A stretch of 12,245 nt of DNA, from NCBI GenBank assembly GCA_964605975.1, contig CAZSER010000019.1:1-12245 (forward strand). Direction: 5' to 3'. This document shows positions 1-6,247 of the stretch, in pieces; position 1 is the first letter of the stretch; each line of letters opens with the position of its first letter. The position numbers and the translations under genes are program-made. Under the pieces are notes generated by a model. The model was not told where the DNA came from. It saw only the letters and a program-made list of their open reading frames with translations, and did no database searches. This DNA is from JBAYHA01 sp964605975. Its GTDB lineage: Bacteria; Patescibacteriota; Patescibacteriia; UBA11705; JABHMO01.

Positions 1-2510
1 ACAACTTTTCCTTGTTCTCCATGCTCTAATCTCAAAGAAGTATCTCTAACATCTCGAGCTTTTTCACCAAAGATGGCTTTTAACAATTTTTCTTCAGCAC
101 TTAATTCCGTTTCTCCTTTTGGCGTAATTTTACCAACTAAGATGTCCCCTGATTTAACAATTGCGCCAATTCTAACAATACCTTCCGCATCAAGGTTTTT
201 TAATTTTTCCTCGGAAATATTTGGAATATCTGCCGTCACCATTTCTGCCCCTAATTTTGTATCACGAACATCAATCGTATAGTTCTCAATATGAACAGAA
301 GAATAGCGATCATTTCGGACCATATTTTCAGAAACAATAATAGCATCTTCGTAGTTATATCCTTCCCAGGCCATATAGGCAATTAAAACATTTTGACCTA
401 ACGCCAATTCACCATTTTGAACTGATGGCCCATCCGCAATTGGTTGTCCCTTTTTTACCTTTTCACCAACATCCACAATTGGTTGTTGATTAATACTGGT
501 AGAAGCATTACTACAAACAAATTTATTTAAACGGAAAAGATATTCTTTGCCCTTTTTGTCTATCATCCCAATTTTTGCTGAAGTGACAGCGGTAATTTCT
601 CCATCCTCAGGCGCCAAAATAACATGACCGGAATCACGAGCAGCCACTGCTTCCATCCCGGTTCCAACAACAGGAGATTCCGGTTTAACACAAGGAACAG
701 CTTGCCGTTGCATGTTTGTTCCCATCAAAGCACGCACCGCATCATTATGTTCCAAAAAAGGAATTAATGATGTAGCTACGGCAATAATCTGATTACTGGA
801 AACATCCATATAATCTATTTTGTAAACATAATCAATATTCGCCTTTCCGTAATAACGAACATCCAACTTCTCGGAACGAAAAACATTTCCTTCTCCAAAA
901 TCGGCGGTAAATGAAGTCGTAATCGCTTTTTCTTCTTTTAGCGCATTTAAATATTCGACTTCTTCTGATAACCAAGTTTTTACATTATCTTTTATCTCAA
1001 AAGGAGAAAGTCCGCATTTATCCAGCTCCATACCACTAACTTCTTGTCCTTTTTTGAAAATGACTTTTTTATTTTGAGGGTCAACAATATCTTTAATTAT
1101 TTGATGTTTAACTTTAAAATAAGGAGTTTCAATAAACCCATAATCATTAACATGGGCATAAGTAGCCAAATGCCCAACTAAACCAATGTTTGGTCCTTCT
1201 GGTGTCGCAATCGGACAGATTCTTCCATAGTGAGTAGTGTGAACATCTCGAACTTCAAAACCGGCTCTTTCACGAGAAAGGCCACCTGGTCCCATCGCCG
1301 AAATTCTTCTTTTGTGTTCCAACTCAGCCAAAGGGTTAGTCTGATCCATGAACTGCGAAAGCTGAGAAGACATAAAAAACTCACGAACAACCCCAATAAC
1401 AGGACGCGCATTGATTAATTTAGATGGAGTTAGGGTTGTTGGATCCATCGTACTCATCCGATCCTTTACAATTCTTTCCATACGAGCCAATCCTACTCGA
1501 AATTTGTTTTGGATAAGTTCTCCAATGGCTCTAATTCGACGATTTCCTAAATGATCAATATCATCTGCTAATTCTTGCGAATTATTTAACTTGATAATTT
1601 CTTTTAGAACATTGATAATATCCTCTAATTTTAAAACTCTATTTTCATCATCCAATGGATACTCATCGCCAAATCGTTGATTCATCTTGTAGCGACCAAC
1701 ATTACCAAAATCATAACGATCAAAATTAAAAAACATGGCAAAGATCAATGATTTCGCATTGTCAGCAGTCGCCATGTCACCCGGTCTAATTCTCTTATAA
1801 ACCTCAATCAAACCCTCTTCTTGATTAGTGGAAGCATCTTTGGCAATCGTTGTTTCTATATATTTAATATCCGGATTAACATCAACATCAGCAAAAGCTT
1901 TAACAATTTCTTCGGAAGAAGACATGCCAAAAGCACGTAAAATAGAAGTGGCGGCCACTTTTCTCTTGCGATCAATTTTGACCCAAATAACATTATTACC
2001 ATCAGTTTCAAACTCTAACCATGCTCCGCGATTAGGAATAACTTTGGCGCCATAAAAAACACGATTTTTTTCTCGAATAAAATTAGAAGTAAAGAAAACT
2101 CCAGCCGAACGAATAATTTGCGAAACAATTACTCTCTCAATCCCATTAATAATAAAAGTCCCTCTGTTCGTCATCAACGGAAAATCACCCAAGAAAATTT
2201 CTTGAATATCTTTCTTTTTTGTTTTTGTATTATACAGCTTTACTTTGACTCGAAGTGGCGCCTCAAAAGTAATGTTTTTTTCTTTGCAGACAACTTCGTC
2301 AAATTTAGGTTCATCTAAATAATAATCTTCAAAATAAAGCTCCAAACCTTTTTCTGAGATATCAACAATTGGCGAGAGCTCCTTGAATAACTCTCTTAAT
2401 CCCTCCCTCATAAACCAATTGTAGGATTTGGTTTGGACTTCGATTAAATCGGTAATTGGCAACTTGTAAGATTCTGTAAAGAACTTACGCTTTAATTTCG
2501 CATTTGGCAT
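1..2510 (-). CDS. rpoB: DNA-directed RNA polymerase subunit beta (partial, C-terminus beyond window)
   Basis: This is the beta subunit of RNA polymerase, which forms one half of the active-site cleft and binds rifampicin in bacteria. 836 codons are present from ATG at 2510 and the frame stays open to base 1, so the last few hundred residues lie to the left. Visible family hallmarks, N to C: the early segment LMTNRGTFIINGIERVIVSQ, the rifampicin region with SSQLSQFMDQ and HKRRISAMGPGGLSRERAGF (about residues 380-415), then TPEGPNIGLV, the AYMAWEGYNYEDAIIVSE segment, and near the edge LLKAIFGEKARDVRDTSL. The start is supported by GGGAGGGGG ending 11 nt upstream and by a consensus promoter. No rplJ/rplL lies upstream; the next gene is divergent. 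rpoC is expected to the left but is not visible. Rifampicin-region residues equivalent to E. coli D516, H526 and S531 are unchanged. Confidence 0.98.
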   Translation of the reverse strand, partial: MPNAKLKRKFFTESYKLPITDLIEVQTKSYNWFMREGLRELFKELSPIVDISEKGLELYFEDYYLDEPKFDEVVCKEKNITFEAPLRVKVKLYNTKTKKKDIQEIFLGDFPLMTNRGTFIINGIERVIVSQIIRSAGVFFTSNFIREKNRVFYGAKVIPNRGAWLEFETDGNNVIWVKIDRKRKVAATSILRAFGMSSSEEIVKAFADVDVNPDIKYIETTIAKDASTNQEEGLIEVYKRIRPGDMATADNAKSLIFAMFFNFDRYDFGNVGRYKMNQRFGDEYPLDDENRVLKLEDIINVLKEIIKLNNSQELADDIDHLGNRRIRAIGELIQNKFRVGLARMERIVKDRMSTMDPTTLTPSKLINARPVIGVVREFFMSSQLSQFMDQTNPLAELEHKRRISAMGPGGLSRERAGFEVRDVHTTHYGRICPIATPEGPNIGLVGHLATYAHVNDYGFIETPYFKVKHQIIKDIVDPQNKKVIFKKGQEVSGMELDKCGLSPFEIKDNVKTWLSEEVEYLNALKEEKAITTSFTADFGEGNVFRSEKLDVRYYGKANIDYVYKIDYMDVSSNQIIAVATSLIPFLEHNDAVRALMGTNMQRQAVPCVKPESPVVGTGMEAVAARDSGHVILAPEDGEITAVTSAKIGMIDKKGKEYLFRLNKFVCSNASTSINQQPIVDVGEKVKKGQPIADGPSVQNGELALGQNVLIAYMAWEGYNYEDAIIVSENMVRNDRYSSVHIENYTIDVRDTKLGAEMVTADIPNISEEKLKNLDAEGIVRIGAIVKSGDILVGKITPKGETELSAEEKLLKAIFGEKARDVRDTSLRLEHGEQGKV

Positions 2511-2672
2511 AATAAAATATTCCCCCTCCCTTCTCGGAGACGGGGTTTTATATGTTACTTTTTAATTGAAATTGTGGCAAAAAGGCCCTCAAACATTTAA
2601 ATTTACGAAACCTAGTCCTCCGACAATTTGACGAGAGGTTAAGTTTCCCCGAGGGTTTATGAAGCTTAATCG
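2511..2672 (-). promoter_or_regulatory. Structured 5' leader of rpoB, possible cis-regulatory RNA
   Basis: About 160 nt lie between the predicted transcription start and the rpoB ATG. On the minus strand, CCCTC (2655-2651) can pair with GAGGG (2590-2586). Inside that, AAAC and TTAA (2646-2639) pair with TTAA and GTTT (2600-2591), and CCTC (2638-2635) pairs with GAGG (2620-2617). The outer stem is followed by CC and TTTTT (2583-2579), which resembles a weak attenuator. A second hairpin at about 2545-2522 (CTCC with GGAG, flanked by CC/GG) would bury the SD of rpoB. CCCTC could alternatively pair with GAGGG inside the SD. The pairings are seen in the sequence; a regulatory role is inference. 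I do not recognise a named leader family. Confidence 0.4.
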
Positions 2673-2677
2673 CCAGT

Positions 2678-2706
2678 ATTATAGCAATCGTTTTTTATCT
2701 TGTCAA
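2678..2706 (-). promoter_or_regulatory. rpoB promoter, consensus sigma70-type
   Basis: On the minus strand TTGACA (2706-2701) is followed by a 17-nt spacer and TATAAT (2683-2678). Both hexamers match the consensus exactly with the optimal spacing, so this should be a strong housekeeping promoter. Transcription would start near 2671-2672, giving a leader of about 160 nt before rpoB. Confidence 0.85.
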
Positions 2707-2873
2707 GAAAAAAGTGGACAACTTCTTTGTTTGAATTTACGACTCTTTTATCACTCTTAAAAACAAAGCTTTTTAACTTCGCTTTCTTTTTATCTTTAAT
2801 TCGCTAAAAGGCATATTTTTTATTAAAATTAGACAAAAAATAATTTATTCTTAGTAATTTTTTAATAATATTG
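2707..2873. other. AT-rich intergenic spacer between divergent promoters
   Basis: This stretch lies between the rpoB promoter and the putative promoter of the 52-aa gene. It is AT-rich. I see no open reading frame with a ribosome binding site, no tRNA-like fold and no convincing repeat. Confidence 0.5.
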
Positions 2874-2902
2874 TTGACTTTTAGATTAAAACAGTTTAAG
2901 AA
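2874..2902 (+). promoter_or_regulatory. Putative promoter of the 52-aa gene
   Basis: TTGACT (2874-2879), a 17-nt spacer and TAAGAA (2897-2902). The -35 box is good and the -10 box is weak. The same weak TAAGAA box at the same spacing occurs in the promoter at 5797-5825. Transcription would start close to 2909, about 23 nt before the ATG and upstream of the SD. Confidence 0.4.
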
Positions 2903-2931
2903 ACTAAATAGCGACAAAAAGGGAGGTCAAA

Positions 2932-3090
2932 ATGCCAGAAAGAACTGAACAATCCCCCAAAAATCCCAGACCAGACTTTGATCTAATTTCAAGACCAATC
3001 GAAGAGAACAATCAAACACCCAAAAAAACTGCTACTAAAAAATCTCTTTGGCAAAGAATCTGGTATTATCTTTGGGGCGATTACAATTAA
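2932..3090 (+). CDS. Small protein of 52 aa, function unknown
   Basis: An unrecognised small gene with the parts expected of a real one: GGGAGG at 2921-2926 placed 5 nt before the ATG, a possible promoter upstream and an intrinsic terminator 11 nt after the TAA. The first 35 or so residues are polar and look disordered (MPERTEQSPKNPRPDF, then a Lys/Thr-rich stretch). The C-terminus is sharply different: KKSLWQRIWYYLWGDYN, basic then rich in Trp and Tyr, which could form an amphipathic membrane-surface helix. From memory, this tail resembles the segment just before the first membrane helix of S26 signal peptidases in Patescibacteria and some archaea (W..IWYFIW.D pattern), but the protein stops where that helix would begin. 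It is divergent from rpoB and convergent with the MurE-like gene. That it is a gene is fairly sure; its function is unknown. Confidence 0.7.
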   Translation: MPERTEQSPKNPRPDFDLISRPIEENNQTPKKTATKKSLWQRIWYYLWGDYN

Positions 3091-3101
3091 AAAACAAAAA
3101 A

Positions 3102-3125
3102 AATCGCTTCTTGAAGCGATTTTTT
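3102..3125. terminator. Bidirectional intrinsic terminator
   Basis: AATCGCTTC (3102-3110) and GAAGCGATT (3113-3121) form a 9-bp stem closed over TT (in practice a CTTG tetraloop). T residues follow on the plus strand and an A-tract precedes it, giving U-tracts in both directions. It ends the 52-aa gene (stop at 3090) and the MurE-like gene (stop at 3135). Confidence 0.85.
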
Positions 3126-3134
3126 AAAAAACTA

Positions 3135-4451
3135 TTATTTAAATTTTGGCAACAATTCTCTAACAACCTGACGATCATCCCAATCAATATATCCACCAGC
3201 AACGGCCATTTTTTGTTCTGCTCCTTTGCCAGTCAACAAAACCAAATCTCCTTCTTGCGCCAAAGAGAGTGCTTTCTCTATCGCCTCTCTTCGATCAACA
3301 ACTCGAAAAACGGACTCATTTATTACTTTATTTGTGCTCAAAGCGCCAGACAAAACCGAATCAATTACTTCTTCTGGATTATCATCATAAGGATCTTCAT
3401 TGGTGACAATTACCAAATCAGCATTTTCTCCAGCCAACTTTCCCATTATTGGGCGACGAGCCACATCTCGACCACCACCACAACTACCCAAAACATGAAT
3501 AATTTTTTTCTTGGGGAAAATTTTTAAACTTTCATAAAGTTTTACTAATGAAGCCGGCTCTGGAGCGTAATCAACCAAAACGGAAAAGTTTTGACCATCG
3601 TTAATCATTTCCATTCGACCTGGAACGACGGATAGTTGTTCCAACTTTTTCTTTACCAATGTTAAATCTAATTTCTCTTTTTCGGCAATAATTAAAGTTG
3701 GTAAAACATTATAAATGTTAAAAAGACCCAACAACTTCAAACTTATTTTTTCATTTTTATAATAGAAAGAAGTGCCTTCTGAATTCAAGGAAAAATTACT
3801 AGCACCAAAAAGTTCTTCAACCTTGCTATTAGCTTTGTTTTCCAAAGTAAAACCAATTTTCTGATCCGCTTTAAAACTCAAAAAATAATCAACATGTTTG
3901 TCATCTAAATTAACAATAACTGTTTTCTGTATTTCCCGACCAAAAATATTTTTATTTTTTTTCTTTGTCAAATGAGCAAACAGTTTTCCCTTGGCTTTTT
4001 GGTAATTTTCAAAACCGCCATGCGCTTCAATATGTTCTGGTGTTAAGTTGGTAAAAATTAAATAATCATAATTTATTCCCAAATGACGAAACTGCTCTAT
4101 CCCCTGAGAAGATGTTTCGATTACTGCATACTGACACCCAGCATTGACCATTTCTCTTAATAACTTTTGTAACTGGAAACGACCTAACATCGTCATTTTT
4201 TTGTCATTCAACCAATTTTTTTCGGCAACCTTGAAACTAACGGTTGAAGCTGAACCCGTCTTTATTCCAGCAACAGATAATCCTTCTGCCAAAAGATTGA
4301 CCGTCGTTGTTTTTCCGTTCGTTCCCGTTACGCCAATAACAATTAACCTTTCACTAGGGAATCCATAGATAAATTCAGCCAACTTAGCCAAAATTAAATG
4401 ATACCAACTTAAAATAAATCTAGGTATTATTTTTTTTATAAAAACTTTCAT
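3135..4451 (-). CDS. Mur ligase family protein, MurE-like (UDP-MurNAc-tripeptide synthetase type)
   Basis: 438 aa. Mur ligases add an amino acid to UDP-MurNAc-peptide with ATP in the cytoplasm; MurE adds the third residue. Seen: P-loop GVTGTNGKTTT (residues 40-50), NLTPEHIEAHG (135-144), YQKAKGKLF (150-158) with Lys154 aligning to the carbamylated lysine of MurE, VPGRME (276-281) and the C-terminal domain with GSCGGGRD (322-329) and TGKGAE (407-412). The UMP-binding N-terminal domain of about 110 aa is absent; a hydrophobic stretch of about 35 residues replaces it. The substrate-selecting DNPR motif of diaminopimelate-type MurE reads EDPY (352-355), the usual DYAH reads DYAP (294-297) and KGHE reads KGAE, so the amino acid added cannot be told. 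MurE is the closest fit; another Mur-family role is possible. No clear SD precedes the ATG. Single-gene unit. Confidence 0.85.
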   Translation of the reverse strand: MKVFIKKIIPRFILSWYHLILAKLAEFIYGFPSERLIVIGVTGTNGKTTTVNLLAEGLSVAGIKTGSASTVSFKVAEKNWLNDKKMTMLGRFQLQKLLREMVNAGCQYAVIETSSQGIEQFRHLGINYDYLIFTNLTPEHIEAHGGFENYQKAKGKLFAHLTKKKNKNIFGREIQKTVIVNLDDKHVDYFLSFKADQKIGFTLENKANSKVEELFGASNFSLNSEGTSFYYKNEKISLKLLGLFNIYNVLPTLIIAEKEKLDLTLVKKKLEQLSVVPGRMEMINDGQNFSVLVDYAPEPASLVKLYESLKIFPKKKIIHVLGSCGGGRDVARRPIMGKLAGENADLVIVTNEDPYDDNPEEVIDSVLSGALSTNKVINESVFRVVDRREAIEKALSLAQEGDLVLLTGKGAEQKMAVAGGYIDWDDRQVVRELLPKFK

Positions 4452-4472
4452 AATTAAATCTTAGTTTCTTTT

Positions 4473-4501
4473 AGCATATCTAAATTAGTCAAAAAAATCA
4501 A
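4473..4501 (-). promoter_or_regulatory. Putative promoter of the MurE-like gene
   Basis: On the minus strand TTGATT (4501-4496), a 17-nt spacer and TATGCT (4478-4473), 21 nt before the ATG. This implies a very short leader of about 15 nt without an SD. Confidence 0.4.
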
Positions 4502-4515
4502 TCCGCAATTTTATT

Positions 4516-4545
4516 AATAAAAAATCCCCGAATCGTGATTCGGGG
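4516..4545 (-). terminator. Intrinsic terminator of the unknown two-gene operon
   Basis: CCCCGAATC (4526-4534) and GATTCGGGG (4537-4545) form a 9-bp GC-rich stem with a 2-nt nominal loop. On the minus strand it is followed by ATTTTTTATT. It begins 9 nt after the stop of the 288-aa gene and separates that operon from the MurE-like gene. Confidence 0.88.
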
Positions 4546-4553
4546 AAAAATGC

Positions 4554-5420
4554 TTATTGATTTTGAATTGCCAATATCTCCAAGTGTTCAAAGGTAGACT
4601 GACGAAAGTCACTGAATTGATCATCGTTATAAATAGATACCCAATCGCTAACAGTTCCCTTTTTTTTCATTTCTCCGAATAAATCATGATGGTCTGGCAA
4701 CTTATCTTCAATAAGCAATAACAAGCTAAGATCCTCAAAAGAGAACTCTTTTATCTTTTCATTAAATATAATAGCCACGACCTCAGTAAGATGCGATTTT
4801 TTAGGAAGTTTGCCAAACGCCTTTATCCTCATCTTATAATCCTCTTTAGCATCAACACAAAGTTGGTAAAAATCACGAAAATTTAAGCCTTTTCCCTTTT
4901 CCACCAAAAACTTTACCATCTCTTTATAAAAAATATCCACAACCTTACTCAGTGTTGAATTGCTCGTACGCATAAAAGCATCAGTATGCTTCTTTTCATA
5001 GCTAATTAAAATACGATTAAAATCAACAAGCTTCTTCCTCAATTCATCAGAAGAATCTTCCTGAAGATCTAGCATGGCATTAAGACAATACTCTCCTAAT
5101 GTCTTCAAGCTTCTCTCTTCTCCTAATTTCCCTCGTACGCTCCAAAGAAAAGACTCCAGGTATTTTTTACAAAGATCACAAAAACTACTCCTAGCAATAA
5201 AAATTTTAGCCACTGAGCCATAAAGAGGATGACTATCTTCCACATTCAATAACCAAAACTCCAAATTTTCTTTTTCTATTTTTTCAAAATAGTCCAGGGG
5301 CAAAACATTCCGATAAAAAAATACTGCCTCTTCCTCTCCGAGCAGACTCTTCCATTCTTCAAACTTCACGGGATCAAACCTGACCATTTCTTTTGGGGAG
5401 TTCTCCTGCTGTTTTGTCAT
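4554..5420 (-). CDS. Hypothetical protein, 288 aa, helical, translationally coupled to upstream gene
   Basis: I do not recognise the family. The ATG at 5420 is preferred over an in-frame TTG at 5426: GAGG (5431-5428) sits 7 nt before the ATG, and the ATG overlaps the stop of the upstream gene as ATGA, a classic coupling arrangement. The product has no signal peptide or membrane helix and looks mainly alpha-helical and charged, with many Lys/Glu and aromatic residues. A CDLC pair (Cys81, Cys84) lies in FCDLCKKYLESF, and PDHHD occurs near residue 242. An acidic-aromatic segment FEEWKSLLGEEEAVFFYRN lies at about 20-38. No catalytic signature was seen. It is the second gene of a two-gene operon with its own promoter and terminator, so the two products probably act together. 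The reading frame is well supported; function is unknown. Confidence 0.85.
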   Translation of the reverse strand: MTKQQENSPKEMVRFDPVKFEEWKSLLGEEEAVFFYRNVLPLDYFEKIEKENLEFWLLNVEDSHPLYGSVAKIFIARSSFCDLCKKYLESFLWSVRGKLGEERSLKTLGEYCLNAMLDLQEDSSDELRKKLVDFNRILISYEKKHTDAFMRTSNSTLSKVVDIFYKEMVKFLVEKGKGLNFRDFYQLCVDAKEDYKMRIKAFGKLPKKSHLTEVVAIIFNEKIKEFSFEDLSLLLLIEDKLPDHHDLFGEMKKKGTVSDWVSIYNDDQFSDFRQSTFEHLEILAIQNQ

Positions 5421-5761
5421 GACCAAACCTCATTTTCTGGGTTAAAAAAATCTCGCACCGTTATTGTTATTTCCTTGCGACCACAAACACAACGAAATTT
5501 CACCTGTACTTTGCCTTGTTTTGTCCGTTGAACTTCCAAGAGTTCCAAAATTCTAGCAAAGCCAATAAAAAGCTCCCGGAATCCTCCCCAACTAGTCAAA
5601 CCATTAAAGTGGGGATTGTTTGAGATAATCCTAAATCGCCTGGAAGAAAACATACCCTCTCCCAAATCTTCTCCTACTAAAATCGAACCAATTAAGGCTT
5701 GATGCTGTAAGCCAATGGAATCCAAGACATTTTCCATTTTGGGCGTTGCTAAAGTTTTCAT
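5417..5761 (-). CDS. Hypothetical protein, 114 aa, with CVCG motif
   Basis: First gene of the two-gene operon; family not recognised. GGAGG lies 8 nt before the ATG, a good SD. No signal peptide or membrane helix. The middle (about 43-72) contains a Gly/Trp/Phe-rich segment, GLTSWGGFRELFIGFAR, followed by a short helix. The C-terminal part is strand-like: KVQVKFRCVCGRKEITITV (residues 84-102), with Cys91 and Cys93 in a tight turn, reminiscent of one half of a zinc-ribbon knuckle with no second pair in this chain. The stop TGA overlaps the next ATG by 4 nt, so the downstream 288-aa protein is probably made in proportion to it. Function unknown; a small nucleic-acid- or protein-binding adaptor is only a guess from size and the Cys turn. 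Confidence 0.8.
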   Translation of the reverse strand: MKTLATPKMENVLDSIGLQHQALIGSILVGEDLGEGMFSSRRFRIISNNPHFNGLTSWGGFRELFIGFARILELLEVQRTKQGKVQVKFRCVCGRKEITITVRDFFNPENEVWS

Positions 5762-5796
5762 AATTTAAACCTCCCATGTCAAAGAACTGAAAGTTT

Positions 5797-5825
5797 TTCT
5801 TATCATATTTACAAAAAACTGTCAA
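5797..5825 (-). promoter_or_regulatory. Promoter of the unknown two-gene operon
   Basis: On the minus strand TTGACA (5825-5820, perfect), a 17-nt spacer and TAAGAA (5802-5797, weak). Its -35 lies 12 bp from the -35 of the divergent rbfA promoter, and both sit in a perfect inverted repeat, GTCAATC (5821-5827) and GATTGAC (5836-5842). Confidence 0.55.
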
Positions 5826-5837
5826 TCTTACCTTTGA

Positions 5838-5866
5838 TTGACTTTAATGTTATAATTAAGTAAAAT
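5838..5866 (+). promoter_or_regulatory. Promoter of the rbfA-nrnA operon
   Basis: TTGACT (5838-5843), a 17-nt spacer and TAAAAT (5861-5866), each hexamer 5/6 to consensus. An alternative is the extended -10 TGTTATAAT (5848-5856), which needs no -35. Either gives an AT-rich leader of roughly 35-45 nt with no SD before rbfA. Confidence 0.55.
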
Positions 5867-5908
5867 AAAAAATTATTTTTAACCTTTAAATTATATTATT
5901 ATAAAAAT

Positions 5909-6241
5909 ATGTCTAGAATGCCCAAGGTTAACGTCATGCTCCAAGAAAAGATTTCGGAAATTATTGCCCAAAAAATAGAAATGCCTTATGACTTTTTTGT
6001 CACCCTCTCTGGCGTAAGTTGCGCACCAGATCTAAAAACAGCCCGAGTTTATATCTCTGTTTTACCAATCGATAAAGCGGATCAAGCCGTTAATTTTCTT
6101 AACAACCGCCAAAGAGAAATCCAAAAATTTATGGCCAAAAATTGGCGTTTGAAATTTTTGCCAACGCTAAGTTTTTATTCTGATGACACCGAAGAGTTTG
6201 CTCAAGGAATTTATCGCACCTTGGATGAAATTTCCGAATAA
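5909..6241 (+). CDS. rbfA: Ribosome-binding factor A
   Basis: 110 aa, a normal length for RbfA, a small KH-like protein that binds the immature 30S subunit and helps finish the 5' end of 16S rRNA, notably in the cold. The family pattern is clear: an N-terminal helix with KVNVMLQEKISEIIAQKIE, then the strand VTLSGVSCAPDLKTARVYISVL (the DL..A.VY.SVL core), a middle helix ending in the equivalent of the LR..L segment, and a closing FLPTLSFYSDDTEEFAQGIYRTLDEI (the P.L.F..D pattern). The ATG at 5909 is chosen because family members begin close to the KVN segment; ATG 5918 is a possible alternative. No SD precedes it. It leads a two-gene operon with the DHH phosphoesterase 6 nt downstream, an arrangement seen in many bacteria, usually near infB and truB, neither of which is visible here. 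Confidence 0.93.
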   Translation: MSRMPKVNVMLQEKISEIIAQKIEMPYDFFVTLSGVSCAPDLKTARVYISVLPIDKADQAVNFLNNRQREIQKFMAKNWRLKFLPTLSFYSDDTEEFAQGIYRTLDEISE

Positions 6242-6247
6242 TTTTTT

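Noticed and set aside
2511..2672. Assigning the rpoB leader to the known L10 (rplJ) leader family
   Set aside because: No rplJ follows and I could not identify its kink-turn and conserved core with confidence; it is left as an unnamed structured leader.
3048..3527. A plus-strand open frame of 159 codons overlapping the 52-aa gene and the MurE-like gene
   Set aside because: It lies antisense to the conserved Mur ligase, has low-complexity Thr and Asn runs created by Gly/Val codons on the other strand, no SD, and runs across a terminator.
5421..5426. TTG at 5426 as start of the 288-aa protein
   Set aside because: It would leave only 1 nt between the GAGG site and the start; ATG 5420 has 7 nt spacing and an ATGA overlap with the upstream stop.
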